From Rahnella sp. AA (GTDB taxonomy: Bacteria > Pseudomonadota > Gammaproteobacteria > Enterobacterales > Enterobacteriaceae), in contig NZ_PITQ01000004.1 of the NCBI RefSeq assembly GCF_002834385.1, positions 429,158 through 493,157 of the forward strand: a DNA stretch of 64,000 bases, written 5' to 3'. Below, one piece after another: positions 49,098-60,200 of this stretch (position 1 is its first letter; every line of letters starts with the position of its first letter). Both the position numbers and the translations under genes were made by a program. The notes below the pieces were generated by a model. It made no database searches, had not been told where the DNA came from, and worked only from the letters and a program-made list of their open reading frames with translations.

Positions 49098-49747
49098 CAG
49101 TGAGTCGCACCCTCGGCAATCCGCAAATCCTGCTCGGTATGCAGCGCGATAGCAATTGTCAGCTCAAGCGCATTCAGCACCGTGTGAACCGACATACTCG
49201 GCGCGCCCGGATGACGCGCAGCCTGCTCCGGCAGATATGGAATATGGATAAAACCGCCCTTCACCACTTTGCACGATGGCTGGGCAAGACGATGCAGCAG
49301 GCCATACATAATGTGGTTACACACATACGTGCCCGCCGTTTGCGAGACAGAAGCCGGAATACCGGATTCGCGTAACCCGTTCACAATGGTTTTGATCGGC
49401 AAGGTGGAGAAATACGCGGCAGGGCCGTCGGCGACAATCGTCTCATCCACCGGCTGATTGTTTTCGTTATCAGGGATACGCGCATCGTTGATGTTTATCG
49501 CCACGCGTTCGATGCTGAAATCACTGCGACCGCCCGCCTGCCCGACACAAATCACCATTTCCGGCAGGACTTCATCAATAGCGACATTCAGCGCGTTGAT
49601 AGCTTTGCCAAACACGCACGGCAACTGGCGAACCACAATCTTCGCACCGGACAACTCCAGATCGCCCAACTGCTTCACCACTTCCCAGGACGGATTAATT
49701 TTTTCACCATCAAACGGCTCGATACCGGTGACTAAGACTTTACGCAT
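49097..49747 (-). CDS. pcp: Pyrrolidone-carboxylate peptidase (pyroglutamyl peptidase I)
   Basis: This 216-residue cysteine peptidase (family C15) removes N-terminal pyroglutamate from peptides in the cytoplasm. The catalytic residues are Glu80 in SIERVAIN, Cys143 in TYVCNH and His168 in GFIHIPYLP. It begins [20 protein letters not shown], as other Pcp proteins. E. coli K-12 lacks pcp. It is upstream of nei in a two-gene operon, beside the accessory CDI locus. Confidence 0.95.
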   Translation of the reverse strand: MRKVLVTGIEPFDGEKINPSWEVVKQLGDLELSGAKIVVRQLPCVFGKAINALNVAIDEVLPEMVICVGQAGGRSDFSIERVAININDARIPDNENNQPVDETIVADGPAAYFSTLPIKTIVNGLRESGIPASVSQTAGTYVCNHIMYGLLHRLAQPSCKVVKGGFIHIPYLPEQAARHPGAPSMSVHTVLNALELTIAIALHTEQDLRIAEGATH

Positions 49748-49925
49748 GATAGATCCTTTTTGTAGGGCAACCTTTCAATCTCTAACTGTCGCTGGTTCAA
49801 AAGGTTCGATCAAGGCACTTTTGCAATTCTGGTCATTTGGGAGGGTAATGAAAGGTGCAAACTGCATCCGCGGAGTCAAAATATGTAACTTAACTATAAC
49901 TATATAAATCAATCGAACTTTCTGC

Positions 49926-50294
49926 TCAAATGCTCCCTAAGAAACGATTTGTTTCGGACGTCCAATAAATAGCAGGCCCCTCCCCCCCTCTTATTTCAAT
50001 TAGCAGGGATAATATAAAAGTAGTGTTATGTTTTTTCTTTATCTCGTTCAGAGCATCAACTTTATTGAATAATAAAAACAATATTTTTCTAGTTTGTTCG
50101 TCGATATCATAAGACTCTTCCTTCTCTGTAAATACTGACCAACACGTCTCAGTACCAGGTCTTTTCCTCGTTCCACACATTGAACCTTTCAGATTAACTT
50201 CCATAGGTTCTATACCCAAAAACTTGGTGATTCCACTGGGATCAAACACATCCCCGCAAATGGAAAACTCTGCTTTTACTGTTGTTTTATTCAT
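49926..50294 (-). CDS. DUF4279-like protein, possible second or orphan immunity protein
   Basis: This 122-residue soluble acidic/basic protein starts MNKTTVKAEFSICGDVFDPSG and continues ITKFLGIEPMEVNLKG, a pattern I recognise as DUF4279: a gd-x-fdp-x-x-it-x-x-LGIeP motif with a later Trp (CWSVFT). The ATG at 50294 follows an AGAGA site; a longer frame from 50357 adds a hydrophobic leader that is probably not translated. It is in AT-rich DNA at the end of cdiBCAI, 115 bases after the first immunity gene and beyond a hairpin. Such a place is typical of immunity genes left from displaced toxin modules, but that role is inferred. Confidence 0.65.
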   Translation of the reverse strand: MNKTTVKAEFSICGDVFDPSGITKFLGIEPMEVNLKGSMCGTRKRPGTETCWSVFTEKEESYDIDEQTRKILFLLFNKVDALNEIKKKHNTTFILSLLIEIRGGEGPAIYWTSETNRFLGSI

Positions 50295-50365
50295 ATAATC
50301 TCTTTTCATTAAATGAATCAACAACAAGCACCAACAAAACACAATTAATTTTATCAATATGGCTC

Positions 50366-50399
50366 AAATCCAACCTCAACTCTAATTGAGGTTGGATTT
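50366..50399. terminator. Perfect 14-bp hairpin between cdiI and the DUF4279 gene
   Basis: AAATCCAACCTCAA (50366-50379) pairs with TTGAGGTTGGATTT (50386-50399) around a six-base loop, ten bases after the cdiI stop on the minus strand. The following bases are GAGCC, so no U run is present. It may terminate partly or protect the mRNA end. Confidence 0.55.
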
Positions 50400-50408
50400 A
50401 CGGAAAAG

Positions 50409-50846
50409 TTAGATTGAAATAGCCATTTCGAGTGCAATTTTAGAATAGTTAACCCCCCCATCCAAAGCCGGTTGTTGTTTTAATTCATCAAGTGCATAAA
50501 CAATATCAATCTTGCAACCAATTTTAAACAACTGGACATCAGATTTATTATTTGTATAAATGCCAATGGTGGATTTAGAACCATCTTCCAAGACTACATC
50601 AATAGTGTTGTTCAGTCCTGATTCACTTTGCCCTGAGCAATAAGCTCGAGAGATTTCGCCTGAAATATGCAACAAAGGCATTTTCTTTTGATTGATGCTA
50701 GCCCACCATTTTTGTGACCCAAACAGCCCCAGAGAACCTTTAAGCCCCAATCGAGGTTTTAAAGCATTAAGCGTGAGCGCCTGTGCCAAAACAATTTGCT
50801 CGGGGTCTATTTTTAACGCCTCAGTTAACTGATAGACCAGTTTCAT
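50409..50846 (-). CDS. cdiI: Putative CdiI immunity protein
   Basis: This 145-residue protein starts MKLVYQLTEALKIDPEQIVL and has no signal peptide or membrane segment. AAGGA six bases before the ATG at 50846 fixes the start; an ATG 33 bases upstream is less likely. It lies 44 bases after the cdiA stop, exactly where the cognate immunity gene of a CDI system should be, and shares the AT-rich composition of the toxin end. I cannot assign it to a known immunity family; a central segment LLHISGEISRAYCSG and a C-terminal KIALEMAISI are its recognisable features. It should bind and neutralise the CdiA C-terminal toxin in the cytoplasm of sister cells. Confidence 0.8.
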   Translation of the reverse strand: MKLVYQLTEALKIDPEQIVLAQALTLNALKPRLGLKGSLGLFGSQKWWASINQKKMPLLHISGEISRAYCSGQSESGLNNTIDVVLEDGSKSTIGIYTNNKSDVQLFKIGCKIDIVYALDELKQQPALDGGVNYSKIALEMAISI

Positions 50847-50890
50847 AGAAGTTCCTTCTTGTTCCAGACTTAGTAACATTTATCACCCCA

Positions 50891-51290
50891 TTAATGAATT
50901 TTGTTAAATTGTATAATATTACTATTGAATATGTCCAATGCACTTCCCTGTCCCAACTGGGTTGACATTTGCCCCCCTTCAATTTTAAAACGTGCATTTG
51001 TTTGGTTCCATTTCCCTGTTTGCGTTGATAAGTTTGGTAACTGAACTGATGCCGGTTTATTAGCTGCAATACCAATTTCCTGAAGCATTGCAGACGTACT
51101 TGGAGCAAGAGTAAATTTAACAGCTATTCCATCATATTTTGATGAATAGGATAAAACAGGTGAAATAGATGTTTCTCCTGTAGCTGGTAATACCCCTGTT
51201 CTTTGTAACATTTCAAAATGTTCTTCCGACATTGAGCGATAATAAATTTCATTACCAAAAGCATCCCTCTGTTGCACTGGGGACAGCGGA
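50891..51290 (-). other. CdiA-CT variable toxin module
   Basis: These are residues about 3401-3533 of CdiA, from NPLSPVQQRDAFGNEIYYRSMS to the end. The module is visibly richer in A+T than the upstream repeats. YYRSMSEEHFEMLQRTG, then ATGETSISP and YSSKYDG, suggests a compact enzymatic or binding domain; an ADP-ribosyltransferase-like reading (Arg in the first strand, then Ser-rich STS-like element) is possible but unproved. No nuclease signature such as HNH, BECR or DUF-named toxin motif was recognised. Confidence 0.6.
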
Positions 51291-54200
51291 TTATTTGATT
51301 TCGATACTGGAACACCTATTTCAGATTCAGACGCGACTCCCCCTTTAAGTCCATACACGGCACCGCCTATTGCGGCCGCGCCATGAATAAATGTCATTCC
51401 ATCATATAATGCTTCGGCTTCTTCAAGACTGAGATCGTAGCTACTGGCCATTGCTTGAATAGTGCTATCCCTTACAGCCTTCGCATCAGCCGTAGCATAT
51501 TGCCACATTAGGCTATCGACTTTTTCAGCCCCCTCGCCATATACCGCTTCGAGCGTGCTGAATCCTGTGCCATAAATAATCTCATCGTAACTTTTACCTG
51601 CTGCGACAAGATCCTGGCGCATCGCCTGACATCCTGCCGATGAGAGGGTTTGGCAAGCTTGCTCCAGAGCAGCATCAAGTGCCTTATCCTTCGCATTCAG
51701 TTCTGTTATCAATTTCTCTGCTTGCTCTTTTTTCTCACCTTCAAGATACGGTAATGACCACTTCGCATCCTGACGAGCTTTCTCGTCATCAGCATGAAGA
51801 TAATTATTCTCTACCGTCACCTTCCCTGCCTGTGCCGCGGCAATGGCATCGCTACTGCTGTCGCCTATCAATCCACCGGCCAACCCTGCGGCTAACGTGG
51901 CCAGCGCAGAGACAGTTTGTTTCTCTGTTTCACTCAGTTCACTGACCGGTTTTCCGTAGGCTTCTACTGCAATCATGCCCAACAGTTCACCCGTCACCGC
52001 ACCACCCGCGCCGACCAATGCATTGTTGCCCTGCGCAGCTGCGATCGCGGCATTCACCGCAGCGTGCGCCAGTGCTCGTGCCGCCAGATCGTCGGTGCTG
52101 TCGGCGATCATTTTCGCAATATAAGGCGCCGCGCCGTTTGCGACCGCAGCAGTCAGGTCACCGCCAGCCAGACCCTGAATCGCTGCCGTCGCGGCCTGTA
52201 TTCCACGCTGGACTGAACCGCCGGTCCCGAAACCTGAATCGGTAAATGCCTGGTTATACGCCGTTTCATAAATCTGGCTGTTAATGTCATCGGCCGTTGG
52301 CGTTTTTCCTGGATGGTCCTCCGTCCATTGCCCCTCCGCTTTTGCACGGTCGGCATCCGTGACGTTATTCATCTTATCTTTTGCCACATTGGTTGCCGCT
52401 ATCGCCCCTTCGGTCCGCGCGATATCAGCCACCTGATTGCCGATCTCTGCAATCAGTTGCACTTCCTGTAGCCGCTGCTGCTCTTTCTCTTTATCAAAGA
52501 TCGGCGAAAGACTCTGGTTAGCATGCTCTGCGTCGCGGCTCAGATCGTCGACGTTCTGCGTCTGGTTGCCTTGATCACGGATAACGATAGTGCCGTCAGA
52601 AATTGCCGCATGTGTGGTGCTGTCTGCATGGCCATCATTGCCGCCATTTGCCAGCAGGTTGCTTGCCATGTTGCCGATAAACTGATCACCGGCGCTACCG
52701 CCGCCTGTGCTAATCCCGATCCCCTGATGTTCTGTCTCAAAATCAGCTTTGTTCTGGATATCACTGAACTCGAGCGTGCCGGTATCCAGCCGGTTTTTAT
52801 CCGCTTGCGCCGTGCTCGCTATCACCGCGCCGTCCAGCTGCGTGTGATTGCCTACTGTGATATCAAAACCACCTTTGCCTGCAAACATCCCGGTCTGATC
52901 AGTCACAGAATCGTAATTGCTATACATCTGATCCTTGCTCAGGCTGATACTTCCCGAGCCGCCACCAAAGCTGATGCTACCGCCAGCACTGGCACTTTTC
53001 TGTTCGGACTCGTAGTGGTCGCTGTCCTGCTCGCTGATAAGCGTCAGGTCACGCCCGATATCTGCTTTGATGCTTTCACCGCTGACCTGCGCGCCGATGA
53101 GATTGGTATCACGTCCGCTGATCAGCGTAACGCCGCCACCGGCATCAAGCGTCGTTTCGCTGTGCGTGGTTCCGTTGCCGCTTTCGCTCCCGCTGGATTT
53201 GTTGCCGCTGGCAGAAATACTGATCCCCCATCCGCCCTGACCGACACCAATACCCACGCCGAAAGTTCCGCCCTGACTTTCATTCTCGCCCGTCGTCAGT
53301 TGCGTATTCAGCCCGGATATCAGATTAATGTCGCGGTTGGCGTCAAGCGTCAGGTCCTTACCGGTCTGTATCTGACTTCCCTGCACGGTGATATCACCCG
53401 AACTGCCTTTTATTCCGTCTCCGAAGGCGGTGATATTCAGATTATCACCCGCCATCAGCGTACTGCCCTGAGAGGTATGCTGTTCGCTGTACTGGCTCGA
53501 AGATGATGACTGGCTGCCGTAGGAAAGGCTTATGCCGATGGCATTGTTGTTAGCCGGATCATTGCCCTGCGCCTCGGAAAGGCGTCCGGCTTGTACCGCC
53601 CCGGCACCGCTGAGCACTGCCTGAACGCCTTCGAGCGCGGCCAGACGGCCGCTGTCCGCGTCCTTCGCCTGCTGTACAGTTTCAACCGCACCGCTCGCCG
53701 CACTGCCGACTGAACCCGACAAGGCCAGCGTCAGCCCGGAAGTCTGTTGCTCCATTTTGTGCGTCTGGCTGTTTTGCTCTTCTGCGGCCATAATGCTGAC
53801 ATTTTTGCCAGAGAGCGCCATATCTTGCCCGGCAATCAGATCAGAACCGACAACCGACAGATTATTGCCTGCACCCAGCGTGACATCACCTCCGACGCTG
53901 CCCACCGTACTGCCAAAGTTTGTCAGGCTTTGTGCATCATCGGTGGTTTTAAGGCTCTGTGTTCCATAGCTGATGCCAATACCGCCGCTGCCGCTGAAGC
54001 CCGATTTTTTCTCCAGTGATTCGTGGCTTTCGGTGCTGCGCTCCGTAGCACCGGTGATGGTTAAATCATTACCTGCCAGCAGGGCAACGTCATTTTCACC
54101 GACCACGCTGCTACCCTGCACAAGTAAATTATTCCCCGCGATCATCGTGATGCTGTCACCGCTCAGGTTGCTGCTCTGCGCCGTGGTGATATCGAACTGG

Positions 54201-57200
54201 TCGCGGGTAGTGGTTGTGGTTTTGGATAAGAATCCGCTGCCGGTTGTCTGATGGCGTTCATCGAGATCGTGTTGACTCTCGCCACTGACGATGCTCATGT
54301 CGTTGCCAGCGAACAGCTTCAACTCATCTCCCGCTGCAATCGTTGCCGCCCGCGCGTTCAGGTCATTCCCTGCACTCAGAATTACCGCACCATTGCCGAT
54401 GATTTCGCTGCCAACGTCCTGACGATCCCCCTGATTCAGGCTGTTGTTTTTATTCCAGATGAGACTGTCACGGCTGCCTGTGGTAACGGTGTTCAGCGTA
54501 AGATCGCGTCCGGCGACAAGCTGAGTGATACTATTTTCGCCGCTGTTGACGATCTGCGCCGCAGTGACGTTAAGATCACGCCCGGCTTGCAATACCAGCA
54601 ATCCATCGTTGCCCTGCACATATAATCCGGCAACCCGGTCCAGCGTAGTGCGTTCGAAACTGTTTATTCCATTCGTGCTCTGCGCCGTACGTGTGGAACT
54701 ACTGATATTGATGTCACGCCCGGCGCTGGCGAACAGGGAATCCTGCGCCATGACGGTGCCGCCGAAATTGTTGATATCAGTGCGCGCCTGCAGGCTGATA
54801 TCTGCACCCTGAATTCGCCCGCCCTGATTGGTGATATTGTCCGCGCTGAGCTGGACCACTTCGCGACCCGCGATGGTCCCTGAATTAAGCAAGTCGCCGT
54901 CGAGTTTAAGGCTGACGTTGTTCCCCGCCAGCAAAGCGCCGGAACCGTTCACATCGCCGGGTTTTACCCGCGCATAAACCTGGGGTACCAACACCTGCTG
55001 GACGGAGCCATCGGGCAGCGTGACATTCTGGGCTACCAGCCACACCATATCACTGGTCAGCAGGCTCATTTGTTCCGGCGTCAGCGCAACGCCGAGCCGC
55101 AGATTGTATTGCTGCGCAAAGGTGATCCCGGCATCCATCAGCCCTTTAAACTGCTCTTCGTCATTGCTGTAGCCCTCGAGGTAACGCTGGCCGCTTAGCG
55201 CCACCACTTGCTCACGCACCAGTCGCTGCTCGTAGAATCCGTCCCCCAGGCGTTTAAACATATCCTCCGGCTGCTGCACTTTAGGCAACAGTACGTTGAG
55301 CATATAGTCGCTGCCCATAAAAGGTTTTTGCTGAGTAAAACGAGGATCAGTCTCCACCAGATAATGGCTTCCGGCCTCCGGGTGTGTGACGAATAAACTG
55401 TTATCCGGCAGGTTGGTATTGACGCCGACCATGCGAATGACATTCTGCACAGCTTCACCTTGCTGTGGATTCACATTGGCCCTGACATCGAATACCTGCC
55501 CCGGATTCAGGACTACTGGCTGTACAATACTCACGTCGCCCGGCGTAATGCTGGAGATTGCGGTACTATTGGCCGTGAATGCTGCAACCACATCACTGCC
55601 GTCTACGGTATTGCTCACGCTGCCGCTGTAACCTAAAGCGGCATGCGCCTGGGCCGTGGTGCCATTCGCAATAACCAGCGTGTTCCCCGTCACTTTCCCG
55701 TGATCCACCAACGTACCCGGCTTTATCGCGATGGTTTGGATGACCGCTGGCGGCGTATAAGGGGTGTTGTCACTCTTCTGGCTATCCCTGCCCTTATTTC
55801 TTTTACGGTAATAATGGATAGCAGTACCGATATCAGTGGTCAGATGCTCGCCTGCAACTTCGACGTTATCCACTTTCTTCGCCGTGATCGCTAACGTTCC
55901 CCCGGCGATAATCTGGCTTTTATCGTTGAGCAACTGATCGGCGTTAATGATTAAGTTACCGCCAGCGATAATCTGGGCCGGATCGCTGGTAAGAATTTGT
56001 GTTTCCTGTTCAGTACGGGTGAAATCAAATTCGGTGTAATCATCATCCGCAGACTCTGGCGTATGCAGGAAATTCACCTCTGAATTGGTGATTTGAATTT
56101 CATCTTCCTGCCAGCGGGTATCGAACCCTTTTAGCTGGTATTCCTTCATTTCCTCAACCGAAAGCGTGACCAGTTCAGTGCTGAAATGCTCATTAATGTT
56201 GTTGATCTTTCCTGCCGATATCCACATTGAATCGGCTGATTCGATGGTAGCACTGCGGTTATTGACGGTTGTTGCACGCCCCGTAGCCTGATGGGTAGCA
56301 TCCAGCGTACCGCCAATCGACAAAGTCCCGCCGCTGTAGATCAGTGCGTGATCCCGGTTGTTAAGCGTTTGCACGCCGATCTCAACCTGCTCACGCCCGG
56401 CCAGGACTGCCGCCTTCCCATTTTGGGCAAGGTTGTTGAAGGTAACGGCCTGCACACTGACGGCATCGCCATAAATTCTTCCGGTTCCGATGTTATTCAG
56501 CGTCCCGGCCTGAAGACGGGTATGAACACCGTCGATCAAACCGTAGTTGGTCAGGGTTTGGGTAACCGTCAGCCAGTCTTGCCCGGCGTTGAACTCGCCT
56601 TCCAGGGTATTCGTCAGATTGGTAGCGTGCAGATCGAGCTTTTGTCCGGCGAGGAATTCACCGCTGTTGGTGACATCCCCCGACGTCGTAAACGTGAGAT
56701 TACCGTTGGCAATCACCTCGCCGCTGTTGGTGAAATTACGGACACTGGTAATATTAAAATCGTTAAGGGAAAGCAGTTGCCCGTCACCACCCAGCGTATC
56801 CGCATGGATATCCAGAAGATTACCGGCTTGCACGATGCCATGTGTATTGACCAGATTCAGCGATAATCCCTGCAATTGCAGGGTGTCGCCTGCGCTGAGT
56901 AGCCCATCACGGTTATCGAGCTTTGCCGCATTTGTGATACTAAGTTGTTTGTCGGCAAGAATACTGCCGTGCTGATTGTCCAGGGTGCCGGTATTGAGCG
57001 AGACGGATTGCCCTTCTATGCCGAGATTATTGTCTTGCGTTGAATTATTGATCAGCGCCAGCGCATCGAGCGTCAGGTTGGCACCACTTCGGATAAGCCC
57101 GCGGGTGTTATCGATAATGTCTTGTGCGCTTTCCAGTAGCAGATCGCCAACTGCCTGAATTTGCCCTTGCTGATTGTTCACCGCCGCCGAGTACAGCGCC

Positions 57201-60200
57201 ATCTGATGTTCACTGATAATCCGGCCAGCGGCGCTGTTATCGACATCAGTCACATTCAGAACCATGTCGCCCTTCGCGCCGAATGTTCCCGATTTATTAT
57301 TAAGGGAACCGCCGCTGAGCTGGAAACTATTCAGGCTGTAGAGGGTACCATCCTGGTTATTCACTGCGCCTTGTTGCGCATTCCACTGGAAATCACCGCC
57401 AGATTGTACCAGCCCGTTATTGTTATTCAGACCGAAAGTACGGGCATTTAGCGCTTGCTGCGCCACTAAAATTCCGGACTGATTGTTGAGGATGGTGCTG
57501 TCAAGCTCGAGTGAAGCTCCGGCAATCACCACGCCGGCACTGTTATCAAACCCACCGCTTTTAATGGTCATCGCGGCCTGACTGGTGATCCCTCCCGCGT
57601 CGCCACTGTTATGGTTGCTCAGAGTGTCGCCTGAGAGTGCCAGCGTGTCGCCGCTTTGAATCAGCCCCCCGTCGTCATTATTGATTACCGCACCGCTAAG
57701 CCCCAATGACTTCTGTGCAGCAACCTGACCGCCACGATTATCAAGCAAGGTAAACTCAAAGGCGGCGTCCGCAGCGCTGTAGAGGGCACCGGTACTGTTA
57801 AGAACATCTCCGCTGAACAAACGCAAAGATCCCTCTGAACCGACAAATCCATCATTGCGGTTATCCAGTTGTCTGCCTTGGGTATTCAGCGTGATATTCC
57901 CGAGTGCCTGAATAATCCCGCCCTGATTATTCAGTGCCAGCGTGGTTGCACTCAGATCCTGATAAGAAAGCACTGTCCCCTGGAAGTTATTCAGGGAATC
58001 ACTGCCCAGCGTCAGCCCGGCAGCGCTGGCAATCAGCCCTTTTTGGTTATCAAGCGCCGCACTGTGAATACGTAATTCACCCTGGCTGTTGATTTCTCCG
58101 CCGTCGTTATTACTCAGTGCATTCCCCTGAGTATCAACGACCATATTGCCTGCCGATTGGAGTAAACCGCCCGCATTGTTAAGCGTCTGGCTGTTCAGGG
58201 TAAACTGGTTCCAGGACACCAACTGCCCGCCGCGGTTATCAACACTACCGGTGCTTAAAACGGCATTCCCCATGCTGACAAGCACGCCAGATACGTTATC
58301 CAATGCATCACTAAATAATGTCAGTGCCCCTTCGCTGAAAATGCCACCCATTTCGCCGCTGTTACGGTTACTTAGCCGCTGCCCGTGGGTATCAATCAAC
58401 ATGTCACCGGTTGACTGTAGAAGACCGGCTTCGTTATTCAGTACCTGCGAACTCAGCGTCAGGCTCTGCAAAGCAATCAGTTGGCCGCCCTGGTTATTCA
58501 AATCTCCGGTTTGCAGATAAGCATTTTTACCCACCAACAAGCCTTGCTGATTATCCATTCCTCCGCTGCTGATGTTCAGTGCGCCGCCACTGAGAATACC
58601 ACCGGTTTCCCCGCTGTTACGGTTGCTGAGGGTCTGATCGTGAGTATTGATATCCATATCGCCGGGGGATTGCAGCAACCCTTCGTCATTATTGATGAAA
58701 CCGCTGTTAATTCGCAGCCGCTCAGATGCAGCAATTACCCCGCGCGTGTTATTAAGCGCAAACGCACTGAGTCCAATCGAGACATTCCCCCCCACCAGTT
58801 GCCCGGTCTGATTATTGAGCCCGGCACTGATCAGATCTAACCCGTTTGTTGCTTCAATCAGCCCCTCGCTATTATCGATCGCCTCTGAGGTATGCAGTCG
58901 TGCATCTCCCCCCACCGCCGAAATCCAACCCTGATGATTGGACAATAAACTCGCCTCCAGCGTCAGGTTTTGGCTGGCGGCCAGCTCGCCTTGCTGATTG
59001 TTTACTTCCCCGGAAACGGACAGCGTCAGGCTTCCTTCGCTGGCCGCAATAACACTGCCATTTTGGTTATCCAGCGCGGCGGCGCGTATATGCAGCCCGC
59101 CGTTTGCGGCCAAGATCCCTCCCTGGTTATCAATTCTCTGATGAACGGTTACGGTCATCTCACCGCTACCGTTCTGAATCATCTGCCCGCCGCGATGCGA
59201 TAAGTTTTCAGAGTCCAGGGTAATTTTTTGTGCGGAAGTTGTTGCACCATCCAGCACAAAATCTCCGCCCTGCAGGTCAAGCCGGCCATTGGATAACAGC
59301 TGGCCGCCGTCTGCCCGCAGTGTTTGTGCTTGCAGGTGGAAGTCGCCACTTCCGGCGTGGATGATTTGCCCTTGCTGGTTATTAATTAATGCTGAGCGCA
59401 ACGTCAGGTTTTCACCGTTGCTGGCAATACGCCCTGAGGTATTATTGATTTGCCCTGCATGCTCGAGCAACAAAGCGTCGTTGCCAAACTGGAGAATGTC
59501 GCCGCTTTGATTTGACAGATTAAAAGCTGAAAGGGAAAGCGAATTGGCGCTCAGCGTACCACCGTCGTTATCCAGCGTTGTTGCGGTCAGGGCAGTCAGA
59601 TTGTTCTGGGCGAAAACCTGCGCATTTTGGGTCAGTAAATTAGCGGTTTGCGCATCAACGGTGATATTTAGCGCCTGAGTCTGGCTCCCGCTGAGATCAA
59701 TACCTAGCCCGTGGGCAGTAAAATCCCCCGCAGCAAGGTTTTGGCCTTGTGCCAGCAATTCTCCGGTAGTGGTAAGACGTAAATCGCCGCTATTCCCCAG
59801 AGAACCATCGGCTAAGACCCCGGCCGCCAGCTGACTTCCCTGAGTGCTATGCAGGCTGGCAGACTGCAATTGTAAATGGCCTGCGGCGGCCTGCGATCCG
59901 CTGTTGAAAATATCTCCGGCACTGGTCAGGCTGGCGTTATTATGCGACAGCAAGGTACCGCTGTTCCTGATGTCAGTACTGCTGACAAGCTGCGCGTCGC
60001 CTTGGCTGAAAATAACGCCGCTATTGTTCAGGCTGCCTGCCGCCTCAATATGGATATCATTCAGCGTGTACAGCGTACCGCTGCTATTAAATTCTGCGCC
60101 GCTGGTCAGTACGCCTGAACTTTGTGAAGAGAAAGTGCCGTTATTGCGAATCCCCTTTTTCGCGCTGACGGAGAGTTTCCCTTGGCTGCTGATGACCTCC

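Noticed and set aside
52523..53506. 327-codon plus-strand frame inside cdiA
   Set aside because: Antisense shadow of the FHA-2 repeats; the real frame is continuous for 3,533 codons with all expected domains.
57590..58720. Insertion or mobile element inside cdiA suggested by repeats
   Set aside because: The repeats are in frame, diverged and have the beta-helix pattern; no transposase or terminal inverted repeats are present.
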